Assembly (NCBI GenBank): GCA_965230565.1
Contig: CBDDLH010000016.1
Span: 1,054,001 to 1,118,000, forward strand
DNA: 64,000 nt
Direction: 5' to 3'
Origin: BCD1 sp965230565
Lineage (GTDB): Bacteria; Bacteroidota; Bacteroidia; Chitinophagales; Saprospiraceae
Shown here in pieces: positions 30,992 to 41,500 of this stretch. Below the pieces are notes generated by a model that saw only the letters and a program-made list of their open reading frames with translations, ran no database searches and was not told the DNA's origin. A program made the position numbers and the translations under genes. Within the stretch, counting starts at the first letter, position 1; each line of letters begins with the position of its first letter.

Positions 30992-31618
30992 TCACAATTG
31001 GTAATTCAACTGGATCGTCCACAACATACCACTCCCAAACGATTCCAGCTGGGTAATTTCAGAAACAATATTTGCATTAACTTCTGAGATTACCTCCCAC
31101 ATATCATTCCTGAAAATAGTTAATCCAAGTGCGACATTTCCACCAATTCCGAAATCATCAACACTACCTGAAATGTCACTTGCATACCCAAATTCACAAC
31201 CGCCTATTGATGGCGGAAGGTCTTGAACTGCTTTGATATTGTACCCGAATAAAAGGCCTAAAGAAGTGTATAACCTTTTAGCTTTCCCAAAATGATACTT
31301 TACTTCGAAGGGTATTGCCAGATAATCAATTTTTCCAACCAGACAATTTTTGACTCCCTCAGGAACTTCATAGCAGGTTTTATATTGGTAACCGAAACGC
31401 AAATAATGAACCCCTGATGAAAAAGTAAATTGTTTGTTAAACTGATAAAATACATTAATTCCTGTAAAATAAGTTGTTCGCCTTTTCTCAAAGTCTGTAA
31501 ATTTAAACTTGTCATCAAAAGATGAAATCACACCTATTTCAGGGCCAATGGAAAGCTTTTGAGCTGATAAGAATTGAGCACAAAGAAAAAGGATCAATAA
31601 GAGAAGTTTTGTTTTCAT
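30992..31618 (-). CDS. Outer-membrane beta-barrel protein (PorT-like)
   Basis: This 208-aa protein has a signal peptide (MKTKLLLLILFLCAQFLSAQ). Amphipathic strands such as FTFSSGVHYLRFGYQY and RLYTSLGLLFGYNIK are typical of the small 8-strand barrels (PF13568-like) abundant in Bacteroidota. It lies upstream of the macroglobulin gene on the same strand with a 120-bp gap. No specific function can be assigned. Confidence 0.8.
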   Translation of the reverse strand: MKTKLLLLILFLCAQFLSAQKLSIGPEIGVISSFDDKFKFTDFEKRRTTYFTGINVFYQFNKQFTFSSGVHYLRFGYQYKTCYEVPEGVKNCLVGKIDYLAIPFEVKYHFGKAKRLYTSLGLLFGYNIKAVQDLPPSIGGCEFGYASDISGSVDDFGIGGNVALGLTIFRNDMWEVISEVNANIVSEITQLESFGSGMLWTIQLNYQL

Positions 31619-31694
31619 TTGTATTAAGATTTATTGTTACAGTACAATCTTATAAATGTAAAAAACTTCAAGGAATTAATCCCTTTTCGGAATA

Positions 31695-32087
31695 TTAAAC
31701 TTTGACAATCACCGACCCAGCTGCCGAATCATGAATGGCTTGGTTTTTCTTATTTCCTGTAACGGTTAGAAGGGATATCCATCCCAAGGTGGCTTTTAAC
31801 AAAAACCTGACCAAGGCGTTAGGAAAGGAAATTTTGAGTTGTTCATCCTTTTCCATTCTGACCCTGAGACCAATTATCAAATGTCCGATCGTGCCTCCGG
31901 CCAAGCTGGTAAACAAAGGATCATATAGTAAAAAGATCGAGATGAAGAGGACTATTCTAACGGCATCAGGCACCATTTCAAATGAGGAAATCGCTATCGT
32001 GGATAAAAATCCTAAGCCAATGATGATCAGTCCATCGATCATGACTGCTTTAAGCCGGTCTATCAGTTTTCCGTATTCCAAATACAT
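31695..32087 (-). CDS. RDD family membrane protein
   Basis: The 130-aa protein has two or three hydrophobic segments and the RDD-family pattern (RLKAVMIDGLIIIGLGF near the start, then GGTIGHLIIGLRVR). RDD proteins are small inner-membrane proteins; some have been linked to ion transport, but the role here is unknown. Gaps of 72-76 bp separate it from its neighbours on the same strand. Confidence 0.85.
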   Translation of the reverse strand: MYLEYGKLIDRLKAVMIDGLIIIGLGFLSTIAISSFEMVPDAVRIVLFISIFLLYDPLFTSLAGGTIGHLIIGLRVRMEKDEQLKISFPNALVRFLLKATLGWISLLTVTGNKKNQAIHDSAAGSVIVKV

Positions 32088-32159
32088 AGTTCAGGGGTTT
32101 TTAATGATCAATTTTATGTTTTCTAAACTGATAAAAAGAAAATAAAGTTCCTCCAGTAT

Positions 32160-33233
32160 CTACTCCCGGAACATCTCAATCAACTCAAAAGGCAAATTCC
32201 CATAATTCACACTCGACTTATTACTGATGATCACCACAACGATCTCCTGCTCCTTATCAAACACAAAGGCTGTGGAACCACCAACGGATCCTCCACCGTG
32301 ACCGTAATATTTATTCCCGTTATCCATAGGGTAAGTTGCCCAGCCGATCCCGTAGTTAGTCACTTCACCGGAATCCGTCTGTTGAGAAGCAAAGAACAAA
32401 TCGAGGGTTTCCTGCTTCAAATACCCTTCCTGCATGTGAGCCTGGGCAAATTTGACAATATCCTCACTGGTAGACAAAAAGCCTCCGCCTGCCCATTTGT
32501 AACTATTGTCCACATATGGTGCATTGATCAGGCCTCCCTGAAACCCCGTTTGGTAAAACCTCGTCCTTCCCGGAATGATCCATTCATTCCGGTCTGCAAC
32601 GGTGTTTATCATTCCAAGAGAATCAAAAACAGCTTTTCTCATAAAAGAAAGGAAATCTTCATCAGCTGCCGTTTCAATGGCTGCGCTAATCAGGTTCCAC
32701 CCATAACTTGAATAGGCATATTTACTGCCGGGTTTATGCAGCAAAGAATCATCTTTAAAGATCTTTAGTCCTGCATCAACGGTATTGTATTGTTTTGAAC
32801 TCAAAAACTCATTGCCTTTGTAATGGCGGATGCCAGCCAGGTGTCCGGCCGTCAATCTCAACGTTACATCCTTCTTTCTGCCTTTATTGGGAAATTGCTT
32901 CACGTATTCCTGTATAGGGGCATCCAGGTCAACCTTTGCTTCTTCATATAATAAGGCAAGTGCAGCAGCCGTAAATGGTTTGGAAACACTGCCGATCCTG
33001 AATTTAGAAGTAGCCGGATCAACCGGCACCATATTTTCAAGATCAGCATATCCAAATCCTTCGGAAAGCAAAATTTCCCCTTCTTTTGCAATAGTCAAAC
33101 TAAGTCCCGGAAGATTGTTTGTATCAAAAAAGGCCTGTACCTTTTCATAAGCTTGAGCAATGGTCAGGGAATCTCCTGCGGAAACATTCAGAGAAAAACT
33201 AATGGCTATAAAAAGAAAAATCAGTCGCTTCAT
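32160..33233 (-). CDS. Beta-lactamase family serine hydrolase
   Basis: This 357-aa exported protein (signal peptide MKRLIFLFIAISFSLNVSAG) has the class C beta-lactamase/penicillin-binding fold: SxxK motif GSVSKPF (Ser82, Lys85), a tyrosine motif in YAYSSYGWN (Tyr174, with YSS in place of YSN), and a late HGGGSVGG. Such proteins act as carboxypeptidases, esterases or LACTB-like peptidases as often as lactamases. The YSS variant argues against calling it a true beta-lactamase. It is the first gene of the minus-strand run that ends at 23924. Confidence 0.9.
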   Translation of the reverse strand: MKRLIFLFIAISFSLNVSAGDSLTIAQAYEKVQAFFDTNNLPGLSLTIAKEGEILLSEGFGYADLENMVPVDPATSKFRIGSVSKPFTAAALALLYEEAKVDLDAPIQEYVKQFPNKGRKKDVTLRLTAGHLAGIRHYKGNEFLSSKQYNTVDAGLKIFKDDSLLHKPGSKYAYSSYGWNLISAAIETAADEDFLSFMRKAVFDSLGMINTVADRNEWIIPGRTRFYQTGFQGGLINAPYVDNSYKWAGGGFLSTSEDIVKFAQAHMQEGYLKQETLDLFFASQQTDSGEVTNYGIGWATYPMDNGNKYYGHGGGSVGGSTAFVFDKEQEIVVVIISNKSSVNYGNLPFELIEMFRE

Positions 33234-33450
33234 GGAATAGTTTTTGAAATGAAACCTCTAATATAGAAAATCCAACACCTCACGTCCTTTATAACCTGGG
33301 AAAAAATTTATTCGGTTAATAACCTACCTTACTCACCAAATTCAACCGGTGTCTCGATCCGAATGAAACCGGCCTGGTTAGCAAGACATTTTCAGAGAGT
33401 AAGAAATCCATTCATTTTTTATTACTTTTGAGGTAAATCCTTTTCAAAAA

Positions 33451-34054
33451 ATGAAGCTTATTTCTTTTCTTTCCCTTTGCCTAATATTGAGTTTTTCTCA
33501 AAGTGCCTGTGGCACCGCAAAAGAACCTTTCTGATAATGGTTCCTGCCGTCATTCCGGAGTGATAAAAGACTTCACCGGACTGGATGGCTGCAAACTGAT
33601 GATCATCGATGAAGCAGGTCAAAAATTGCTCCCTGTTAAGTTTCCTGAACAACCACTAGACCTTAAGGACGGCCAAAAGATAAAATTCGATTATTTAGAA
33701 ACGGACGCCATGAGTATTTGTATGGCCGAAGATAAAATCGTGGAAATTACCTGTATCAAATTAATCTCTGAATCCGGAGATACAGCGGCACAATGCATTG
33801 ATGTTTCCAAACCCATGACCGTCGACTGGATGAAAGCTGCCATAAATCTTTATACACCGGAACAGATTGTTAAATTTGCCGTGGATGATCAATGGTTATA
33901 CCTTTTTAAAGGCAAACCCGTCAGGGTGTTTGATTGTTATGGCGTAAAGATCTGTGATTCCGGGGGGGTGGATATGTCAAAATGTATGAACCTGATACCA
34001 CAGGATATTGGAGGGGAAGTAATCTGGCAACGCCATGAGTATAAGAATGATTAG
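33451..34054 (+). CDS. Lipoprotein with signal peptide detached by a frameshift
   Basis: ATG at 33451 encodes a lipoprotein-type signal, MKLISFLSLCLILSFSQSAC, with a lipobox cysteine, but the frame stops at TGA shortly after GTAKEPF. The rest (open from 33503, 183 aa) is in the next frame. Removing one A from the AAAA at 33519-33522 joins them as ACGTAKNLSDNGSC. The mature domain (SCRHSGVIKDFTGLDGCKLM to about residue 90) is clearly related to the next gene. A TACTTTTG box at 33423-33430 supports transcription from upstream of 33451. The indel may be real or a sequencing error. Function unknown. Confidence 0.7.
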
Positions 34055-34118
34055 AGGATGTGCAGATTGAAAGATGTGCAGATTAATTCATTATGAGTTA
34101 TCACTAATTCAGGAAAAT

Positions 34119-34418
34119 ATGAAATGGACATTTATAGCAATTCTATGCATAGCTCTTTGCACAAGCTGCGGGAAAGAAGAATTTCCGAACAATGGTGAAG
34201 GTGTGATTAGAGGAATGGGAGGGTCTTGTGGATGGTTGATTGAATTTGTTACGCCAGAAGGGGAGATAAAGTTCCTCGAACCATTGAATATTGAGGAATT
34301 CGGAATTGACCTTCATGATGGTTTACAGGTTGAGTATAAATACCAAGTAGCCGAAGAACAATACTCATCCTGTATGATGGGTTCCATCGTGAACTTAAAG
34401 AAACTCAATAAAAAATAG
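34119..34418 (+). CDS. Small lipoprotein, paralogue of the upstream gene
   Basis: The start at 34119 gives a 99-aa lipoprotein, MKWTFIAILCIALCTSC, with lipid-attachment Cys17. The mature part shares a pattern with the preceding gene: GVI, then a Gly-rich loop and Cys, a hydrophobic strand, LxP, DLxDG (LHDGLQVEYKY versus LKDGQKIKFDY), then SxCM and a final IV strand. This indicates tandem duplication of one small beta domain with two conserved cysteines. The function is unknown. It should be anchored in an envelope membrane. Confidence 0.72.
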   Translation: MKWTFIAILCIALCTSCGKEEFPNNGEGVIRGMGGSCGWLIEFVTPEGEIKFLEPLNIEEFGIDLHDGLQVEYKYQVAEEQYSSCMMGSIVNLKKLNKK

Positions 34419-34721
34419 GATATCAACCTGTATAGCCTATGGCTGCTTAAAGCCCTCGCACGGCTCAAAAAAGATAAGCCTTTGCCAAGCCACAGTCCAT
34501 ACAGATTGATCCGTTTAGAATAATTACATTGCGAACTTTGCGCCTTCTTTGCGAACCTGGCGGTTAAAAAGGCAGAAATTTGCAATTAACGAATCAATTC
34601 GGAGGCTATTCATATTAGCTGCTACTTAAAATAGTGTAAAACTTCCGGCAATATTTTTTTCTGAACACCTTTAATGTCCAATAATGATTTTAGCAAATTT
34701 ACCCTTGAACAATAAGATTTT
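34419..34721. other. Intergenic region
   Basis: No gene is supported in these 303 bp. A stretch near 34526-34567 repeats GCGAACTTTGCGCC / GCGAACCTGGCGG-type words, a low-complexity motif common between Bacteroidota genes. Confidence 0.5.
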
Positions 34722-36017
34722 ATGAACGAAAAACAACCCCTCGAATTAAACAACGACTTTAAATATGCACTCGACCTGACGGAGAAAGAGGGTAAGAATA
34801 TGTTTATTACCGGCAAGGCTGGAACGGGTAAATCTACACTTTTACAGCTTTTCAGAAACACCACTAAAAAAAATACCGTGGTTCTGGCTCCAACGGGCAT
34901 TGCCGCGCTGAATGTGAAAGGGCAAACCATTCATTCCTTTTTTAAATTTCCTGCCAAACCCATAGCTCGCCATGAGATCAAAAAACATCGCAGCAGGAAA
35001 ATCTTCCAAAAACTGGAAGTGCTGATCATTGATGAGATTTCTATGGTTCGGGCGGACCTTCTGGACAATATTGATTATTTCCTACGGAAGAACCGGGAAA
35101 ATCCGGATCCCTTTGGCGGTGTTCAGGTGATCTTTTTTGGAGATTTGTTTCAATTGCCTCCGGTTGTTTCTTCTGAAGCAGAACAGCAATTGTTTGAATC
35201 TTTTTACGAATCTCCTTATTTCTTTTCTGCCAAGGTTTTTGAAGACCAATTCGAAATGAGCATGTTGGAGCTGCAAAAAGTTTACCGGCAGGACAACAGA
35301 TACTTCCTCAGGTTACTCGAGACGGTAAGGCAAAACAGGGCAGACTTCGATGACCTTGAAGACCTAAATGAAAGGTACAAACCTGAATTCAAACCGGAAG
35401 ATTTTTACATTACCCTCTCAGCCCGAAACTATACGGTTGATAATATTAATCGTAGAAAAATAGATGCCATTCCCCTGCCTGCACAAACCTATAGTGCCAA
35501 AATCACAGGAGATTTCCCGGCCAACCGCTACCCTACCGAAGCCAACTTACAGTTAAAACTGGATGCCCAGGTCATGTTCATCAAAAATGACCCGGAAAAA
35601 CAATTCGTGAATGGCACCATTGGAAAGGTCGTCAAACTGGAAGATAACAGTATAACCGTCATGGTAGAAGAAGGAGGAGATAAACCCAGGTACATCGAAG
35701 TAAAACAAATGGAATGGGAAGTATTGAAATACGACATCAATCCTGAAAACCCCGACAAAATTGACACGCAAACCCTGGGTACCTTCACCCAATACCCATT
35801 AAAACTTGCCTGGGCGATCACCATCCACAAATCCCAGGGAAAGACCTTTGACAAAGTGATTATCGATATGGGCAAGGGTGCTTTTGAGTTTGGACAGACC
35901 TATGTTGCTCTCAGTCGTTGCCGAACATTGGAAGGTATTGTTTTGAAACAACCACTACGAGGTTCCGACATAAAAACAGATGAGCGAGTGGTGGAGTTTT
36001 ATGAACGATTCTTTTGA
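34722..36017 (+). CDS. Pif1-like/RecD-type DNA helicase
   Basis: This 431-aa superfamily 1 helicase has Walker A GKAGTGKST (31-39), the Pif1-like APTGIAALNVKGQTIHSFF block (56-74), Walker B LIIDEISMV (101-109), a GDLFQLPPV motif III and a C-terminal UvrD_C_2 region with AITIHKSQGKTFD and YVALSRCR. It probably unwinds DNA 5' to 3' in replication or repair, as in Pif1/Dda-type enzymes. It has no accessory nuclease domain. A terminator follows at 36044-36077. Confidence 0.92.
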   Translation: MNEKQPLELNNDFKYALDLTEKEGKNMFITGKAGTGKSTLLQLFRNTTKKNTVVLAPTGIAALNVKGQTIHSFFKFPAKPIARHEIKKHRSRKIFQKLEVLIIDEISMVRADLLDNIDYFLRKNRENPDPFGGVQVIFFGDLFQLPPVVSSEAEQQLFESFYESPYFFSAKVFEDQFEMSMLELQKVYRQDNRYFLRLLETVRQNRADFDDLEDLNERYKPEFKPEDFYITLSARNYTVDNINRRKIDAIPLPAQTYSAKITGDFPANRYPTEANLQLKLDAQVMFIKNDPEKQFVNGTIGKVVKLEDNSITVMVEEGGDKPRYIEVKQMEWEVLKYDINPENPDKIDTQTLGTFTQYPLKLAWAITIHKSQGKTFDKVIIDMGKGAFEFGQTYVALSRCRTLEGIVLKQPLRGSDIKTDERVVEFYERFF

Positions 36018-36043
36018 TAAGACAATCAGCTGTGTCTAAAAAA

Positions 36044-36088
36044 CGAAAGCCGCATCAATAAAATGATGCGGCTTTCGTAATTTATTTT
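36044..36088. terminator. Bidirectional terminator
   Basis: A perfect 14-bp stem (36044-36057 with 36064-36077, starting CGAAAGCC) around a 6-nt loop is flanked by T-rich sequence on the right and A-rich sequence on the left. It lies between the convergent helicase and isocitrate dehydrogenase genes. Confidence 0.85.
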
Positions 36089-36114
36089 GTAACCTGAACC
36101 AAGGTTAAACCACC

Positions 36115-38331
36115 TTAAATCGCGTCAATAATCGCATTCAAAGTAGCACTTGGTCTCATAGCGGCTTCTGCTTTTGCCGGATCCGGAAAATAGTAGCCAT
36201 CGATATCCATAGCCTGACCTTGTACGGAATTTAACTCCTCAACGATTTTCGCTTCATTATTAGTCAAGGCCTCCGCAACAGGAGCAAATTTAGCTTGTAG
36301 GTCGGCATCAGCCGTTTGCTTCGCTAACTCCTGCGACCAGTACATAGCCAGGTAGAAATGGCTGCCTCTGTTGTCCAGTTCATTCACTTTTCTCGATGGA
36401 GATTTGCCATTCTGAAGCAAGGATACGGTAGCGTTATCCAATGCGTCTGCCAATACCTTTGCTTTAGCGTTATTATTCGCCTCAGCGTAATGCTCAAAAG
36501 AAACTGCCAGGGCCAGGAATTCTCCCAAAGAATCCCATCTCAGGTGATTTTCCTTATTGAATTGCTGAACGTGCTTAGGAGCAGAACCTCCCGCACCCGT
36601 TTCGAATAAACCACCACCATTCATCAACGGAACGATAGACAACATCTTGGCACTGGTACCTAATTCCAGGATAGGGAAAAGGTCCGTATTGTAATCTCTC
36701 AATACATTTCCTGTAACAGAGATAGTATCTTCACCGTCTTTCATGCGCTGGATAGAAACCTTAGTAGCTTCTACAGGAGAAAGAATTCTGATATCCAATC
36801 CGGAAGTATCGTGATTTGGCAGATAAGCTTTTACTTTTTGAATTAACTGCGCATCATGGGCTCTGTTTTCATTCAACCAAAAGATTGCCGGAACACCGGT
36901 TGCTTTAGCTCTGTTGACTGCCAGTTTAACCCAATCCTGTACAGGGAGATCTTTAACCTGGCACATTCTCCAGATATCACCTTCCTCTACATCGTGCTCG
37001 ATCAATACCGTTCCCGAGCCATCCACTACCTGCACTTTACCGTCAGCAGGAATTTCGAAGGTTTTATCATGTGAACCATATTCCTCCGCTTTTTGGGCCA
37101 TGAGACCAACATTGGGAACCGTTCCCATAGTGGCAGGATCAAAAGCACCATTTTCTTTACAGAACTCGATAACCGCCTGGTAAATACCAGCGTAGGAACT
37201 ATCCGGAATGACAGCTTTTGTATCCTGAGTTTCTCCGTTTTTATTCCACATTCTACCAGAGGTTCTGATCATGGCTGGCATTGAAGCGTCAATGATCACA
37301 TCACTTGGAACGTGAAGGTTGGTGATCCCCTTATCTGAATCAACCATTGCAAGGTCCGGACCTTCTGCCAAACATTTTTGCACTTCTGCTTCCACAGCTG
37401 ATTTAACAGCAGGATCAAGCTTATCCAGGTTACCCAGGAGGTTACCCAGACCATTATTTACATTGATGCCGGCTTCTTCGAGTTCTTTTCCATACTTTTC
37501 AAAAACAGGTTTGAAAAACACTTTAACCGCATGGCCGAATATAATCGGGTCAGAAACCTTCATCATGGTTGCCTTCATGTGCAGAGAGAATAATACTCCC
37601 TGGGCTTTAGCTTCAGCAATTTGCTCTTCCAGAAAAGCGACCAATGCCTTTTTACTCATGAAAGTACCATCGATGATCTCCCCTTCAAGCACAGGAACAG
37701 CCTCTTTTAATACCGTTGTACCATTGGCACCTACTAATTGTATTTTTACATTACCTGCCCGATCCACGGTCACTGACTTTTCGTTGTTAGCAAAATCTCC
37801 TGAGCCCATGGTAGATACATGAGTAGCAGAGTCAGCAGACCATTTACCCATAGAGTGTGGATTTTGCCTGGCATAAGCTTTTACAGGTTTAGGGGCCCTT
37901 CTGTCTGAATTCCCTTCTCTTAAGACAGGGTTTACAGCACTACCTTTTATTTTGTCGTAAGTCGCCTTGATGCTTTTCTCTTCGTCGTTGGAAGGCTCAT
38001 CAGGATAGTCAGGTACGGCAAATCCATCATCCTGCAGCTCTTTGATAGTGGCTTTAAGCTGTGGAATAGAGGCCGAAATATTCGGCAGTTTTATGATGTT
38101 GGCTTCCGGTTTCTGAACCAATTCACCCAACTCAGCCAATGCATCTGATATTTGTTGGTCTGGCTTCAGGTAAGACGGGAATTTGGCGAGGATTCTACCT
38201 GCGAGGGAAATATCTTTTGTTCCCATTTCAATTCCACAATGTTTGGCAAATGCCTGAACAATAGGAAGCAGGGATTTTGTTGCTAAAGCTGGTGCTTCGT
38301 CAGTATGGGTATAAAAAATCTTAGACGACAT
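36115..38331 (-). CDS. icd: NADP-dependent isocitrate dehydrogenase, monomeric type
   Basis: This 738-aa protein matches the large single-chain isocitrate dehydrogenase (Idh2-type, about 740 aa) that makes 2-oxoglutarate, CO2 and NADPH in the citric acid cycle. Characteristic stretches include YTHTDEAPALATKS at the start, NSDRRAPKPVKAYARQNPHSMG (around 140-162), VDSDKGITNLHVPSDVIIDASMPAMIR and GNVLRDYNTDLFPILELGTSAKMLS. No frameshift or truncation is visible. It stands alone, with a 250-bp upstream gap that contains a CAAATATA (reverse TATATTTG) -7-like box at 38395-38402. Confidence 0.96.
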   Translation of the reverse strand: MSSKIFYTHTDEAPALATKSLLPIVQAFAKHCGIEMGTKDISLAGRILAKFPSYLKPDQQISDALAELGELVQKPEANIIKLPNISASIPQLKATIKELQDDGFAVPDYPDEPSNDEEKSIKATYDKIKGSAVNPVLREGNSDRRAPKPVKAYARQNPHSMGKWSADSATHVSTMGSGDFANNEKSVTVDRAGNVKIQLVGANGTTVLKEAVPVLEGEIIDGTFMSKKALVAFLEEQIAEAKAQGVLFSLHMKATMMKVSDPIIFGHAVKVFFKPVFEKYGKELEEAGINVNNGLGNLLGNLDKLDPAVKSAVEAEVQKCLAEGPDLAMVDSDKGITNLHVPSDVIIDASMPAMIRTSGRMWNKNGETQDTKAVIPDSSYAGIYQAVIEFCKENGAFDPATMGTVPNVGLMAQKAEEYGSHDKTFEIPADGKVQVVDGSGTVLIEHDVEEGDIWRMCQVKDLPVQDWVKLAVNRAKATGVPAIFWLNENRAHDAQLIQKVKAYLPNHDTSGLDIRILSPVEATKVSIQRMKDGEDTISVTGNVLRDYNTDLFPILELGTSAKMLSIVPLMNGGGLFETGAGGSAPKHVQQFNKENHLRWDSLGEFLALAVSFEHYAEANNNAKAKVLADALDNATVSLLQNGKSPSRKVNELDNRGSHFYLAMYWSQELAKQTADADLQAKFAPVAEALTNNEAKIVEELNSVQGQAMDIDGYYFPDPAKAEAAMRPSATLNAIIDAI

Positions 38332-38520
38332 GTATTATTATTTATAAAACCGAAGGAATGGTTATGGTGAAAGAAAATATCTTATTTGAGCCGCCAAATA
38401 TACCATTTTGCATGAAATTTTTTTAACTAAATGCCCTTGAATTTTACATGTTGTGGCAGATTGATTTTACTGAGCATTCCATTTGGAATCGGGGTGTATA
38501 ATAAAGGTCAAAATCGCAAC

Positions 38521-38554
38521 AAAAAAGCCCCCCGGAAAAATTCCGGGAGGCTTT
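38521..38554 (-). terminator. Terminator of secDF
   Basis: On the minus strand an 11-position stem (38527-38537 with 38541-38551) with one mismatch is followed by six T. It lies 28 bp beyond the secDF stop codon. Confidence 0.75.
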
Positions 38555-38581
38555 AATTATTTTCAAGTTTCCTTTGTCAGC

Positions 38582-41500
38582 TTATTTTTTAGCCGCTTTT
38601 GAGAAACTTTTATTCTCTGATTTATCTACAGCCTTCATATCTCCGGTGAGGTCAGCCATAACCGGCGTCGCGATGAAGATTGAAGAGTAGGTACCCACGA
38701 TGATACCGATCAGCAATGCAAAGGCAAAACCTTTGATACTGGCACCACCAAATACAAACAATACGGCAACCACGAATAAGGTAGTCAAAGAGGTAATCAC
38801 CGTACGGGAAACCGTACTGTTGATCGCTCCGTTGATAACTTCTTCTTTGGTCTGGCGTGTGTATTTATTGAAGTACTCCCTGATACGGTCAAATACAACC
38901 ACCGTATCGTTGATAGAGTAACCGATAACCGTCAGGATTGCCGCAATGAATGCCTGGTCGATCTCCATGGTAAACGGTAATACTCCGTGGAAGATGGAGA
39001 AGAACGACAATACGATCAAAGTATCGTGGAACAATGCCGCAACCGCACCCAAACTGTACTGCCACTTGCTGAATCGCAGGAAGATGTACAGGAAGATGAG
39101 CAACAAGGCAAAGATGGTCGCATATACCGCACTACGCTGAATATCATCCGCAATAGTAGGTCCTACCTTACTTGAACTGGTCACATTCGTACCAACTCCG
39201 TCAGGCAATCTGAATTGCTCCGGATCGATATCTGCATTGGTAATGCCATTGATACCCTGATAGAGTTTCTCCATCACAACATCCTCCGGCTTGCTGATAA
39301 TGTTTCCGTCAGCATCCTCTTCAACCACTGCATCGATCAGGTAATCCGTAACTACATTGAAAGTATTCTCGGTATCTACTGCTTTAACAATCGGCGTATT
39401 TCCTTCAAAAGAAGTGGTCAACGATTCACGAATTTGTTGAGCGCTCACCTCTTCACCGATATCGAAGGTCACATTATAGGAATATCCACCTTTGAAATCC
39501 ACACCAAGCTCAAATCCTCTGGTGAAGAAAGACCCAATACCTGCCAAGATGATAACACCTGAAATTATATAGGCAACTTTCCTCTTGGACAACCAGTCAA
39601 TCTTCAAATTGGCCAAAGCATTCTTTGAGAAAGACGTGCTGAAGGTCATATTTCTCTCCTTCTTGGTATACTGATCGATCAATAAACGACCAACCAATAC
39701 CGCTGTAAACAAGGATGAAAGCACACCGATGATCAATACAACAGCAAATCCTTTGATCGGACCGAGTCCGAAATACGCCAAAACGAAGGCGGTAAGGATG
39801 GTTGTAACGTTGGCATCAATGATCGCAGAGTAGGAATGTTTGAAACCATCCCCGATGGCCATCAATAGTGATTTGCCGTCTCGCAGTTCCTCTCGTATCC
39901 TCTCGTATATGATCACGTTGGCATCCACCGCCATACCAATGGTCAGTACGATACCGGCGATACCCGGCAACGTCAATACTGTTCCGTAAGAAGCCAAAGC
40001 TCCAAAAATAAAGAACAGGTTTAGCAGCAAGGTAATGATGGAAACGATACCACCACCGCCATAGTAGATCAACATAAAGATGAATACCAGTGAGAAACCG
40101 ATGATAAGGGCCTTCAAAGAACGGTTAATGTTATCCTGTCCGAGGGAAGGACCAACTAACGATTCCTGAATAATCCTGGTTTCTGCAGGCAATTTACCGA
40201 TCTCGAGGATGTTGGCAAGGTCATTAGCTTCCTGGATAGTGAATCCACCGGTGATCGATGTATTCCCGTTAGGAATAGGGTTGATCACACGAGGAGCTGA
40301 AACAACCTCGTCATCCAGAAGGATGGCAATTTCTCTGTTATTGTCATTCGCCGCAACGGTAGTCATTCTGTTCCAGATACGTGTTCCGGTTCCGTCCATG
40401 GACAGCGACACGGCAACCTCGCCGGTTTGAGGATCAGGGGTAGTACCTGCTGTGGTAATATGCTCACCGGTCAAAGGAGCTTTACCATCACGCTCGAGTT
40501 TAATCGCATAAAGTCGATACAAATCCTCATCATCATCAACACCTACATCATCACCAAAATCAATTGGATTGGCATCAAAACGGAACATAACCTCTCCCGG
40601 GAACATTGAAGCAATGTCCTCGCGGTTCAACAATTTTACAAGTGTATCGAGTTTGGTTCTCTCCGCCAGTCCCATAGCAGCCAGTCCGAATGATCCCTGG
40701 CTATTCACCTGGAAAACATCGAACAGCGGTCCGGCGGCAGTGTTAACCACAACTTCAGTGGTGTCATAAGTAATGATCTCGTTGCCCAGGGTATCCAGGG
40801 TAGTGATCGTATCAATTTGCATTTCGGGCTCCTCGTCCTGGAGGCCTTGCTCTGCTCTCAGTTTTTCATTTACATCCACGAAGAACTGAACCACTCCCGG
40901 ATCATTGACACGGTACAGGTTCCAGAATTCGAGTTTGGCAGCAGCCTGAAGACTGTTTCTCGCACGCTCAGGGTTATCGATACCCGGAAGCTCTACAATG
41001 ATCAGGTCGCGTTCCTTATCCAAAGAAACGTTTGGCTGGGTAACTCCCAGTTTATCAATACGCTGCTTGAGCAGCTTAAAGGTCAGGTCAACAGTTTCGT
41101 TCGCTTTTTCTCTCAAAAGAGCAATGATCTCCGCATCCGTGGTATTGTAATTCACCTGGTCACGCATAGATTCATTACGCTGAAAAATAGGGGCCAGGTT
41201 TTCCGTCTCTGACTTAATACTTGCGTATTGTTGTCCGAATAAAGTAACAAAATCTGTTTGCTCAGATTGCTGGGCCCTAGCTGCCTTTTCTAACGCTTCT
41301 AAAAAAGTAGGATCTTTGCTATCGTTGGCCAATGATCTGATGAAATCCCTTAAGTCTACCTGTAGTACCACACTCATACCCCCTTTGAGGTCAAGCCCCA
41401 GTGCCAGTTGGCGTGATTTTAGTTCCTGATAAGTGTAAGATGGTAACAGAGGCAACTTAAACACCTCTTGCGTGGACATTGAGTCCAAGTACTCCGCACG

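Noticed and set aside
32160..33233. A true beta-lactamase resistance gene
   Set aside because: The SxxK motif is present, but the tyrosine motif is YSS and the overall sequence fits the broad LACTB/penicillin-binding hydrolase group.
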